Positions 46,624 to 57,000 of a DNA stretch of 64,000 bases are shown piece after piece (the first letter of the stretch is position 1; every line of letters begins with the position of its first letter). The DNA is from Porphyra umbilicalis (taxonomy: Eukaryota; Rhodophyta; Bangiophyceae; Bangiales; Bangiaceae). Location: NCBI GenBank assembly GCA_002049455.2, contig KV919051.1:1-64000 (forward strand), given 5' to 3'. Both the position numbers and the translations under genes were made by a program. The notes below the pieces were generated by a model. That model worked only from the letters and a program-made list of their open reading frames with translations, made no database searches and was not told where the DNA came from.

Positions 46624-48063
46624 AAGGAAGGGCATCTATGTCATCTTAGCACGGCAAGACACTACGGTGGCCCCGATGAGACCGGCCCCGAGTGACTGTA
46701 GCGTTATCTCTGCCATTGCCATTTGCCCCATGTACCTACACGGCAGCCAAGCAACTGTCATGACTGCCGCTGGCCGCCTCTTCCCGCACCAGCTGCATTG
46801 CCACCAGCGCAGCCCGACCGCACCCAATGGCACCAATGACCAGAACCGCTCTCCTATCCTCCAATGCACGGCCACCTTTGTCGCGGCACACTGCCCATGG
46901 CCATGACTGCCGCGGCCAATCTGTCACAGCTGCCTGACCGCAAGCACTCTTTCAGCCAGCCACGCCCCCCATGTACGCCGCTGCTCCCACGACGCCGCTG
47001 CTCCCACGACGCCCCCGCCGCCACACAACCGCCTGCAGAAAAGGTGATCGTTCCCTTCCTTCCACAAAGGAAAGATGCAGGCGTGTACGACATGTCACCT
47101 CAAGCCACCTTTCTGGTCTCTGCCAGTTCGAAAAGGACCCTCTGAGAGCGATAAAGACGCTGGTGCCACTGGACAAACCCACAAACGATTCCCTCACACC
47201 ACTCTCCGCATCTCAAGCGCTCCACATCGTTGTGAGAGAGCATTCCGCTTCTTCCGCACCACGGGAGCACCAGGATTGCTACAGCTGCCCAGAGCACGAC
47301 CAGAACACCTGACACCACTACTGAAAAATCAGCACGCGGCGGAGTGAGAGTGGGGAATCTGAGTGGGAGTAACCTTTGGGGGGCTGCCGCGGCTCGCGTC
47401 AACTGATACACAGGGCCTGCGGGAGAAATGAAGGGGGGAATCCATGTCCGACAGATGCGATGTCGGCCAGGAGTGCTAGTTGGAGGGGGTCTGGCGGTGG
47501 CTGCAGCGGCGCCTGGTCGCCCGGTAGCCGCCGCACGGGCGCGAAGCATACGCACTGGATGGCTGTTTGCTGCGACCGCCAATGGCGCACTGCAGGACGC
47601 ACCGCCCGGTGGCGGGGATGCCCACTACCCCATACATTCGAGAAACGAGTTTTGGCCCGCAGCGGGGCAGGGGATGGATGGGGAAGAGGGTGGGTGCAGG
47701 GAGGCAGGCGCGCACACAAGAGGAAACAGCTCTGTACGTGCTCTCGGGAGGATGCCCTGGTGACCCCCCAGACATCGATTTCGGCGACCGGCCGATCCAC
47801 CTCTGTGGAAGGGGGCAGCGGTCAGACCCGTCCAGAGGGTCCAATGACGGTGGTATTTAGATACGCTTCTGATGAATTCCGTGTGTGAGCGATTCGGTAC
47901 CTCAAATTCCTCGTCGCACGGACGTCGCCTAGACCGGCTTTCAGCCCCACTGAGCCCTCCTTGCAGAGCCACTTTGTCGGTCTTTCTTGCACACGTCGAG
48001 CGAGTGAGCTGTGCCTTGCTCCCCAGGCCCTCCCTGTTGGCGTGCGTCCTGTGCTTTTGCGTT
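46624..48063. other. Spacer between transposase and helicase
   Basis: About 1.4 kb of moderate GC. It contains a 17-bp tandem pair at 46975-47008. Several short frames occur on both strands without recognisable motifs. The helicase frame stays open upstream to 47872, but that part has no family similarity. Confidence 0.4.
46975..47008. repeat. 17-bp tandem repeat, two units
   Basis: acgccgctgctcccacg occurs twice in direct succession (46975-46991, 46992-47008), followed by a partial third unit. Confidence 0.8.
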
Positions 48064-49563
48064 ATGACCGACCCCTCCCCGTCCCTCGATGCCTCGCAGC
48101 TTCAGGTCGCTCGGTACGTGCTCGGCGGGCGCAATGTGGCCGCAGTGGGAGCCGCTGGGTGCGGTAAGAGCACCTTGCTGGCACTCATTGTGAGCGTCGC
48201 GCGGCAGCGGTGGGGGCCGGACGCTGTCGTCGTGCTCGCTTGGGCGGGCTCGGCCGCCCAACTCGTCGGTGGCCAAACCGTAGCATCTCTTTTGCACGTG
48301 TCGGTTGGGGACGTAAGCAAAGAACGCATACTTTCCCGCATCCTGGCCAACCCCCAGGCCCGCGGCACTATTGCAGCCGCTCGGCTTGTGGTCATTGACG
48401 AGGCCCCAACCATTCCAGGTAGGTGGTTCGATCGCCTGGAATATGTGTTTCGTCGGGTCGCGGCTCCAGCCATGCAATGCAGGCCGTTTGGCGGACGCGT
48501 CGTCTTTGGTATGTTGGTGTGTCTGTCCTTTTTCTTTGAAGCCGGCGCGAGCTGTGTCTCGGTGCGGGCGAATGGGGGGGGTGGAGGATACTTGTAGGGG
48601 AGCAGACGAGCCGCAGTGGCCTGACTCGAATCGTGTCTTTCTGAGATGCTTCATTTTTTGTGAGCAGCTGCTGGTGACCCTTTGCAGCTCCCCGCCTTCA
48701 AAGTGACGGACACCTCGACGCCGAAGGGGGCTTACATGGAGAGAGCGTGGGACGATACGTTCTTTTCCACGCACGGTGTCGTTGTCGAGCTGGTGGGACA
48801 GCATCGGCAAGCCGAAGGAGACCCTTTGCTGTCAATCCTCGCACGGCTGCGTCTCGGCGTTTGTTCTGACGAGGACGTCGCCTTACTGAACTCCACATGG
48901 ACGGATGAGGTGGAGGAGTGGTCGGACTACCAGCACCTCCGCTCCAGGGGTTGCGACGCCCAAGATTACAACCAAAAGCGGCTGGCAGCTCTGGACGGCG
49001 CCACCGGCACGTTTTCCTGCCGGGACGAGGTTCCACAGCCGGAGCAGACGCTGCCAGTGGGCCCGCACACCTGCAGTGTGCCAGATCTGCACCTCGCCGC
49101 AGCCAGCCTCGTCACGGTGAAGGTGGGCGCCCGCGTCGTCTGCACGATGTCCTTTGGTGCTGTTAAGACGGGAGCTCACGGCCTGGTTGTCTCGTTTGTG
49201 GATGGGGTATCCGTATGTTGCAAGTTTGACGGCGTGCAGGAGCCAGTTGACATGCCCTTTGTCAAGTTCTCAGTAATGGATGATGACGAGCGGGAGCTGG
49301 GGTGTCGTTGGCAGGTGCCTGTTCTGCTCTCTTGGGCTGTGACTGTGTCCCGTGCGCAGGGTATGACTATCCGCAAAGTGGCTGTGGACTTCTCTTGCAC
49401 GACGTGGACGTTGGACGGTTTGGTGTATGCTGCTTTATCGAGAGCTGTATCCCTTTCCTGTCTGCGTGTCCGCGGGCTGACTAAGGAGCACGTGAAGGTG
49501 AGCCAAAACGCGCTGGCGTGGTATGAGAGAGCTCGGTCGGAGCTGGTTTTTCGGGGGCTGTAG
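48064..49563 (+). CDS. PIF1-family DNA helicase, compact, one intron
   Basis: Superfamily 1B 5'-to-3' helicase, 446 residues after splicing. Exon 1 is 48064-48508 and exon 2 is 48668-49563. The 159-bp intron (48509-48667) has GTATGT and GAGCAG ends, and the join restores RVVFAAGDPLQLPAFKV, the PIF1 motif III. Other motifs in order: QLQVARYVLGGRNVAAVGAA with GCGKST (Walker A, Cys where Thr or Ser is usual), AGSAAQLVGGQTVASLL (motif Ia), RLVVIDEAPTI (Walker B), VPVLLSWAVTVSRAQGMTIR (motif V region) and GLVYAALSRAVSLSCLRVRG (motif VI). The frame is intact across both exons. There is no Rep/HUH endonuclease domain, so it is not a Helitron RepHel. The ATG was chosen because PIF1 similarity begins about ten residues later. 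Location suggests a mobile-element gene, possibly acting in element replication or repair. Confidence 0.8.
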
Positions 49564-49633
49564 GGCATCTAGTGAAGGCGTTAATCATTTTGGAGAACGA
49601 ACGAAGCATCAAACCTCTAGCAATCGACACTGC

Positions 49634-52106
49634 CTACTCGGAAAGGTAACGGTAGTCCCACAGCACTGACTGACGCATGGTATCATGGTCGTCACTGCTA
49701 CTTCCGACCCCAACCATGTGTGAAGGCGGTGTCTGGCGGCCAAAGTGCACGGTCTTGTACCGCTCATACAAAACCGACTGGTAGAGCAACGCAGCAAAAG
49801 GGTACCGCTCCCGATAGCAGCCTTCCTCCACGCGCACTGCCAATATCTCGACCACGGGTACATCCATCTGGACGCGAGCAGCGTACTCGCCGAGCGCACA
49901 GGGTACCGCCCACCTCCAGATGATCGCAGTCCCGAGGAGGCGCCCTCTCTGCGTGGAGTTGGTTGGCCTGTCCCACAGCCGTACTCGCGGGCTGCAGCAC
50001 ACAACATCCAAGAGCGAAGCAAACTCGAGGGAATGGTCTCGTCAGTCGTCCATCGAGCCGTTGACGAAGCATGACAAAGGAGATGCCCCCCCCTACGCAG
50101 CCCACCCTTCTCAGCGTAGACACCCACACATACCCGACAGAAGCGGCCTTCCATAGAAGATCACAGCCACGAAGAGCAGCAGCACCGAGCGTCAAAGGCA
50201 CCTCTGGGGGACCGCCATCTTCCACCACCTCGTGAGCGCCTGCAGCCAGCTCCACATCCCCTTCAGACGAAACTGGAAGTACGCCGGCAGCCACCGCCCA
50301 GTCATATGCCTTCTCTGTGTGCTCTTCCAGCACATCCACCTGGCAAACGACGAATAGATGCTTGGAAACGGGCATGCTACCCATGTGCGACCGCACGGGC
50401 AACAACACCCCTGAGCCCACGACGACGCCATCCAACAGAAGCGACCACCGCTGCGGGTGCGGCGGCAGCGAAGACAGCGACCCGCCGCGTCGATGGTTCT
50501 CCTGCAATTCCAGCTGCGCGGCCGCCGTCGCAGCAGGAGATGGCGCTGATCCTCCTCCAAAACCGGCGGCAGTGGCCACTGTGGCGCCACTGGGGGAGGC
50601 CGCCGCCGCGTCGCTGCCGTTCGCCGCGTTGACTCTGGCTGCAGCCACGTTGCCTGAAGCTGCCACCGACACACCGAAGCCAGCCGCCGCAGGGCTGGCA
50701 GCCAGAAGGTCGCGACCGGTAGCCCCCGCGTCGGTCGCTGTGGCACGAACGCTGGCTGCTGCGACGCTAGCAGCCGGCACGTTGCCACCGGCAGCTGCCA
50801 TGCTGGCCGACGCAGCATTGACGTCTGCTAAAGAGGCGCGGGCAGGTGGTGGAGCATCACCAGCACCCGCGGCGCCGCCGGCCACTGCGCCACTTCCCAC
50901 CGGCGCACCGCCGCCGGCAGCCTCGCCGACATTTTGTGCGGCAGCGCCACCTTCCCCTGCGCCGCCAGTAGTCGCCTCGTCGTTGGCAACCGCCGCGGCT
51001 GCCACGGCACCGGCAGCTGCCGCGGCTGCGGCGGCACTCGCAGTGGCGGACCGCTTGGCCTTGCAGGTAGGCGGCACCTGCGCACCGCTGCAAATCTCCT
51101 CCACCAACCACATGTATGCGGCGTCCTTGATGTGCACCATGAAGCATATCAGGCCGAGGAACCTGACAGGGTCGACGTCCCCGGTGTTTGTCAGCGACGG
51201 GGCGGCAACAGTCTGGATGACGTCCTCATAGTTGTATTCAATCGCCACCTTGGTCACTGCGACGGGCGTCATTGGCAGGTACTTACTCGCCTGCGTCGAG
51301 GTGCGACTCCGAGAGGGCAGCCGCGACAAAAAGTCGTTTGCGGCGAGGCGGATGAGCTGCAGGAAGTGCTTGGAGAGCGCCCGGTCGGTGGAAAAACGCT
51401 CGCGTAGCCGCCCCAGCAGGGAGAAGCACAGCTGGTCTGGCACGACGACTGTGTTCTCCTCGGTGACCACGAAAGCCTCGCTGCTGTCCACAAACTTTGG
51501 CCCCACCATGGGAGCAAAGGAGAGCAGGTCGGGGAAGCGCGCCAGCGGCCGGGTGGGCATCACGACAGCAGGTGGAGCACGCCGTGGTCGTTGAGTGCGA
51601 GCACCCCGGCGAGTCGCCCCCGACGCAGTTGGGCGCGGTTGGCCGCCCGCCCGTGGGCGTAGGTGCAAATCACCAGGTGGCGTTGCCGGGGTTGACGGGG
51701 AAGAACGCCCGAGTTCCTGGGAGCTGCTGCTGCTGGGGGAAGAGAGAGGGCGAGCACGGACGGGGGGGGGGTCCGCCGACCTGCGCGACGGCCTCGCCCC
51801 GTCTTGAACACGCAGCGGCGCGGCGTTGCGTAAGCTCCCCATGATGAGCCGCATCCCCGTGGCAATGTTGTTCTGCTCCGCGCTGCTGCATTGCTGGGCG
51901 TGATCCCCCCCGTACAGCACCACGGCGCTCTGCCCATTGGCGGGAGCGGCCATGAGGAACAAGACGAGATCCCCTTGCGTGGTCTGTGACACCCGCTCAC
52001 ATGCATGCACCGCCATCTCGGCGGCACAGCACGCCGCCGTTTCGCGGCCGTAGCTCAACGCCGAGAGTGCGTGGCCAACCGATCCCAAGTCCTCCAGCGA
52101 CGCCAT
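49634..52106 (-). CDS. Orphan spliced protein of about 776 residues, convergent with the PIF1 gene
   Basis: Exon 1 is 52106-50134 and exon 2 is 49991-49634 (minus strand). The 142-bp intron has GTATGT and CTGCAG ends and splices in phase, turning a run of frame-shadow sequence into PTNSTQRGRLLGTAIIWRWA and VVEILAVRVEEGCYRERYPF, ending WDYRYLSE and TAG. Exon 1 starts MASLEDLGSVGHALSALSYG and includes DLVLFLMAAPANGQSAVVLY, VVVPDQLCFSLLGRLRERFS, ALSKHFLQLIRLAANDFLSR, VRFLGLICFMVHIKDAAYMW, a long Ala-rich spacer and HLFVVCQVDVLEEHTEKAYD. Between about 51580 and 51830 the chosen frame looks poor, while a neighbouring frame gives HLVICTYAHGRAANRAQLRR, so another intron or frame change is likely there. 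No domain is recognised. Composition resembles the transposase, including the Ala-rich spacer, which supports membership in the same element. Confidence 0.5.
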
Positions 52107-54054
52107 GTGTACCGCAACCACCACTACAAACAACAGCGTAGCGGCGGGGGAGGTGGGGAAGGTGGGGGGGATGGCGGAGAGCCGAGACGGAAGATCAATG
52201 GGGCGGCCGAGTACGGGAGAGGCAAGGGAGGTGGGGGGCGATGAAGACCGGTCTGATGAGGGGGTGGGGGGAAGGGACGGTGTAGACCGATGAGGCGAGG
52301 AAGGGGGGGAACAAGAGGAGCGGGGAGGAAACGCGGAGCAGACGGCTGCAACAAAGCCGTCGGGCCCAGCGGCGGGGAGCGCCGCGCACTTACGTGAGCA
52401 CGACTGAGGACGCTCGGGGAGATGCGCTGAGCACTTGGCCATTGACCGCGGCGCGCACCTCCCGCTCGGGGTGCTGACTTGGCAGTGGGTATGGCGGAAG
52501 TATCGTGACGTCACAGGCAGGCGTCGGCCGTCCCATCGCATAGGAACAGCCAAACGAGGGGGCGCAAGGCACCCCATTGCCCCCCCCAACGATCCAGATC
52601 CGATACCCCCCCACCCCCCCCCCTCAAGATTCCGAATCTCCTCCCCCCTACCTTGACGCCTTGACGGAGCCTTGACGAGTTCCTTGCAACCCGTCAAACC
52701 TACGAATACCACCATTCCCCACCGCCACCGGGAGGGCCGGGTCCAATGATCGTGCTGTCGGTGGGGTCGAGAGCAAGCCGTCGCGGCTAAGTCAAGCGCT
52801 GACCGACAAGGCTTACTCGCCATCATCACAGTAAGCCGAGGCTCGGATCACAGAAACCACGCTGCACGGACTATATCATGTACATGGCCCAATGAAGCAG
52901 CGCAAGATCCTAGTAGCATAGCCACGAGTGCGCAAGAGCAGAGCACCAGACCACTGTCCGTATACTGCAAAATCTTCATCCACAGATGTCCTCCGATGAC
53001 TGCTCGAAACAGTCATCCAAACCCTCAGCCAGAGCAATCCTCGATGATCCGATGAGCCCCGATGAGGGTTCGAAGACTTTCGACCCAATGCTGATGATGG
53101 CGCCGTATCGGCCCCGACGATCGCCCGCCCGCATCATCATCGCAGGTGCCGTTTCGATCTCCATGCCATAGGGGCCAATCACAGGGCGTTTACGCACACC
53201 GTCTTGCTTGCATGCACAATTCAATGTGAGCGAGCGAATCTGGCGCTTGTTTTGGGCGCTTGTGGTGGTGAGTCCCTGCGTGGTTGCAGGCACGGTGGCG
53301 GATCAAAAAAGGTCGGGGGCTCAACGGCAATCTGGACGGAGGGGGTGGGTGCTCGGACGGTTCCTCGGGCGGGGCTGCGTCTGACAGCGCGCGCGCGGGC
53401 CCACTGGCCGCCCCCAGAGTCAGTGGATGGAGGCGCAGCGGCGTGGATGGCCCTTGGGATGGATCATGATGGTCGATGGTTGACGGACGCGTCGATCGTC
53501 GCCGAGTCTGGGATGGCGCCTCTGCCGCCCCCGCGGCAGGCGCCGCGCGACGTGCAAACACGGGGCTCTCTGGGGAGGTGCTGCGGGCGCAGGAGCGCGG
53601 GGGCAGGTCGAGCCGCGGGCGTCGCCCGGGCCCCGCCCTCATACCTTGAGGCGCGTTGCCGGGGGGCGCCGTGAGCGCCCGCGGCTGGGACCCGCGCCGC
53701 CTGTCGCAGGCGCGCTGCCGCTCCCCGGCCCCGCCGCCACCCCGAGCCGCCGGTGCGCGCCCGGTACCGGCGCCGAGCGGGCACCGGCGAGCCGCTATTT
53801 AGCCGTGCCGGTGCGTCTGGCGGTGGGGCGGGGCCGGCAGAGACACACGGGGACCCTTTGCCGTCGCGGCGGTGCAAGGTGTGCGCGCTGCGCACCGCGC
53901 AGCGGCCGGCGGACAGGTCCTTCCCCCCGTCGCACCGACTCCCCCCCCCTATCCTCCGCCTCCCGTCTGGTTGCTTGGCGGCCACGGCGGTTGCCCCTCT
54001 GCGGTCCCTCTTCCTGCTCTTCTGCCTCCCACCGCCCCCCTCCCCTCGCCGACC
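52107..54054. other. Right edge of the accessory island and promoter side of the PDR gene
   Basis: Two kilobases without a recognisable gene. Moderate GC to about 53.2 kb, then GC-rich. Four CGATGA words at 52994-53066 and a short hairpin at 52995-53017 lie at the change in composition. The 100 bp before the PDR start codon are pyrimidine-rich. Confidence 0.4.
52995..53017. other. 8-bp hairpin at the island edge
   Basis: gatgactg (52995-53002) and cagtcatc (53010-53017) are perfect reverse complements around a 7-nt loop. Nearby CGATGA words at 52994, 53042, 53050 and 53060 echo the cluster at 31.5-31.6 kb. Confidence 0.5.
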
Positions 54055-57000
54055 ATGAAGCGGCCCGGCGCCAAGACGGCGACCTACTGGCGCACCAAGG
54101 AGGAGGTGGAAGCAGAGTATGGGGAGTGGTACAAGGAGCCCCGCTACGACCCCGAGTCGGACGCGTACGACGCGGCCGCCTACGAGGCGCTCGTCAAGGA
54201 GATTGTCGACAAGGCCGGCCTGACGCAACCCGAGGTTGGCGTGTCGTGGCGGGACCTCACCGCCCGCGTCAACGTCGCGTCGGGCCCCGTGCGGGACACT
54301 GTCGGCACGCAGGCGCTCGGGGTGTGGAAGGGCCTCTACCAAACCGCCGTCCGGTCCGTGCGGTGGGGCAAGGCGACGCGCCTCCCCGAGGCGGAGCGCC
54401 ACCACACCATCCTGTCGTCCGTGTCGGGCTACGCCCGCCCCGGGGAAATGGTGTTGGTGTTGGCGCCGCCGGGCGGCGGCGCGTCGACGCTCCTCAACCT
54501 CCTCGCGCTGCGGCGGGCGGGGCTCTCCTCCACGGCGGGGCAGGTGCTGTACAATGGGGAGGAGATCCCGTGCGCGGACCGGGTGGCCGTCAACCACGTG
54601 CTCCGCTTTGTCGGCCAAAGGGACGAACACTTTGCGCAGCTGTCCGTGCGGCACACGCTCGCCTACGCGGCCGAGTTTAAGCTCCCCGACTTTTACCCCT
54701 ACGCGCCGGTGCTGCGCCGCCACCGGGTGCTCCTCGTGGCCCGCACCCTCGGCATTGTCAACACCCTGGATACGCCCGTCGGGGATGCCATCCTCCGCGG
54801 CGTGAGCGGCGGGGAGAAGAAGCGCGTGACCGTTGGGGAGATGGCGGTGGCGGGCATTGCGGGGTCGGTTGTGGCCATGGACAACTGGTCCAAGGGCCTC
54901 GACTCGGCGACGACGCTGGACATTGTGCGGGCCATCCGGGGGTTCACCCGGCGGAGCCAGTCGGTGGTCATCAGCAGCATGCAGCAGCCACCCGAGGAGG
55001 TTTTCAATGAGTTTGACAAGGTACGGCGCGCGTCCTTTTGGCAGTCGGGTGGGGTGCAGGGGGTTTCACTGTGGACCGTTGGGGGTGCCCTCAGACGTGC
55101 GCGTTTGTGTGGATGCCCGGTTGCCGTGCCCATTGCTCCCAGACGACGTGCTAACCACCATTCTGTCCTTGCCCTCGTTTGCATTGTACTTGCGTTTGTG
55201 GGTTGCTGTGTTGTGCTGGCTCCGCCGCATCGCCTCTGTGTTGGCCTGTTTGACCCCACAGCTGTGCGTACTAGACGCGGGCCGCTGCCTCTACTTTGGG
55301 CCGACCGACAGGGCGCTTGACTACTTTACGGGCCTCGGCTTTACCAAGCCAACCACCCGCTCCGTCCCCGAACTCATCACGACCGTCAGCGACCCGGCCT
55401 TCCAGGGCGACCTCGTGACCCCCGGCTGTGAGGACACCGCCCCACGCACCGTCGGCGACTTTGTCGATGCCTTTGCAAAGTCACCCTTTGCCCGAGATGT
55501 GACGGCGGCGCTCGACGAGGGCGTCAAGGGCACGCCCCGCCCCGACCTCACCCCCGACCTGCAACGCAAGGTGCGCCGGCAGTCGCTGCAGAGCCCCTTT
55601 CGCCAATTCATCATCCTCCTCCGCCGGTCGGTGCAGCTCATTGTGTCCCAGCCCGTCACCTTTATCGTGACGGTCCTCGCCAATGTGGTGTTTGGGCTCG
55701 TCCTCGGCAGCATCTTCTTCAACGTCGACATGACCGAGTCGGGCGCCTTTAGCCGCGGTGGGCTGCTCTTCCTCGGCATGCTCTTCCTCGCGTTTGGGGA
55801 ATTGGGCGGGGTCCCGACCAAGTTTGCGGAACGGACAGTGTTTGCAAAGCAGAGCAGCGGGGCGGGCTTTTACAGTGTCATGCCGTTTGTTGTGTCTGCC
55901 TCGTTGGTGGACGCCCTCACCGTCTTTGTCAAGACCGTGTGCTACTCAACGTCCATCTACTTTCTGGCGGGGCTCAACCTCGGCACCTTTGGCGAGCGGT
56001 TTGCCTACTACATTGCCGTCCTCTTCTTTCTGTCCCTCTTTGTCTCCACCTATGCGCGGCTGCTGTCGTCCATGGGGAACAAGGATTTGGCCAACGCGCT
56101 GGGCGGGGTCGGGCTGATCGTAATGGTCATGTTTTCGGGCTTCCTCGTCCCGTACGACAGCATCCCCAACTTCCTCATCTGGCTGTACTGGGCCTCGCCC
56201 GTGCAGTGGGCGTATCACGCACTGCTCATCAATGAGTACACGGGCCTTGACTTTACTTGCTCGCCAGAGGGGTTGGTGCCTTTCAACACGGCCATCCCCG
56301 ACGCCCTCAAGGTGTGCCCCCCGTCGTTGTCGTCGGGCACCGCGTACGTGGCCGCCAACTTTCAAGCCCGCCTCGGCGGCATGTGGCGGCTGTGGGACAT
56401 CCTCGTGCTCTTTGGCTTTTACGTGCTTTGCCTCGGCCTGACCATATTCCAGATGTCTCGCCTCAAGCCGCAGGGCTACGCCTACCGCGCGCCTGCCGAC
56501 GCCATCGACCCGGACGAGCGGTCGGCACCGCGCATGTCCCTCGACGCGCACTTTAGCCGCAACTCGACGACGAGCCTCACCGGCGCGACGGCGGTGACCA
56601 TTGGGGCGCTGCGGGACAAGTATGGGAGCGGGGCGGGCGGGGCGAGCAAGTCGATCAAGGCCAGCGCGTCGGGCGGCGACGTGGCGATGGCGGCGACCAC
56701 GTCTTCGAGCTCCTCCCACTCGTCGACGGGGGACCCTGTGGGAGCGGGCAAGCAGTCGACGACGGGCGGTCACGGGGCCGTGCTGACATGGCACAACCTC
56801 AACTACACGGTCGATGCCAACGGGGAGCCTAAGCAGCTGTTGAACAACGTGATGGGCTTTGCCGAGCATGGCCGCATGCTGGCGCTCATGGGGAGCTCGG
56901 GTGCCGGCAAGACGACGCTGCTTGACGTACTCGCCCAGCGCAAGACGGGGGGTGATGTGGCTGGGGACGTGCTCGTCAACGGGGTCGAGCTGGCGCCGCT

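Larger units (their letters stand above)
42340..52106. mobile_element. Candidate composite DNA transposon: KDZ transposase, PIF1 helicase, orphan protein
   Basis: Three genes lie together in a host-gene-free island: KDZ-type transposase (plus), PIF1-family helicase (plus) and a spliced protein of unknown family (minus) that converges on the helicase with 70 bp between stop codons. Related composition, compact spacing and lack of host genes suggest one mobile unit. Termini, terminal inverted repeats and target-site duplications were not found by eye, so the limits given are only the outer coding limits. The helicase could instead belong to a separate element. The decayed genes at 32-41 kb may be further cargo or older insertions. 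Confidence 0.4.

Noticed and set aside
48064-49563. Helitron (RepHel) origin of the PIF1 helicase
   Set aside because: No HUH/Rep endonuclease domain is seen upstream or downstream, and no Helitron-like ends were noticed.
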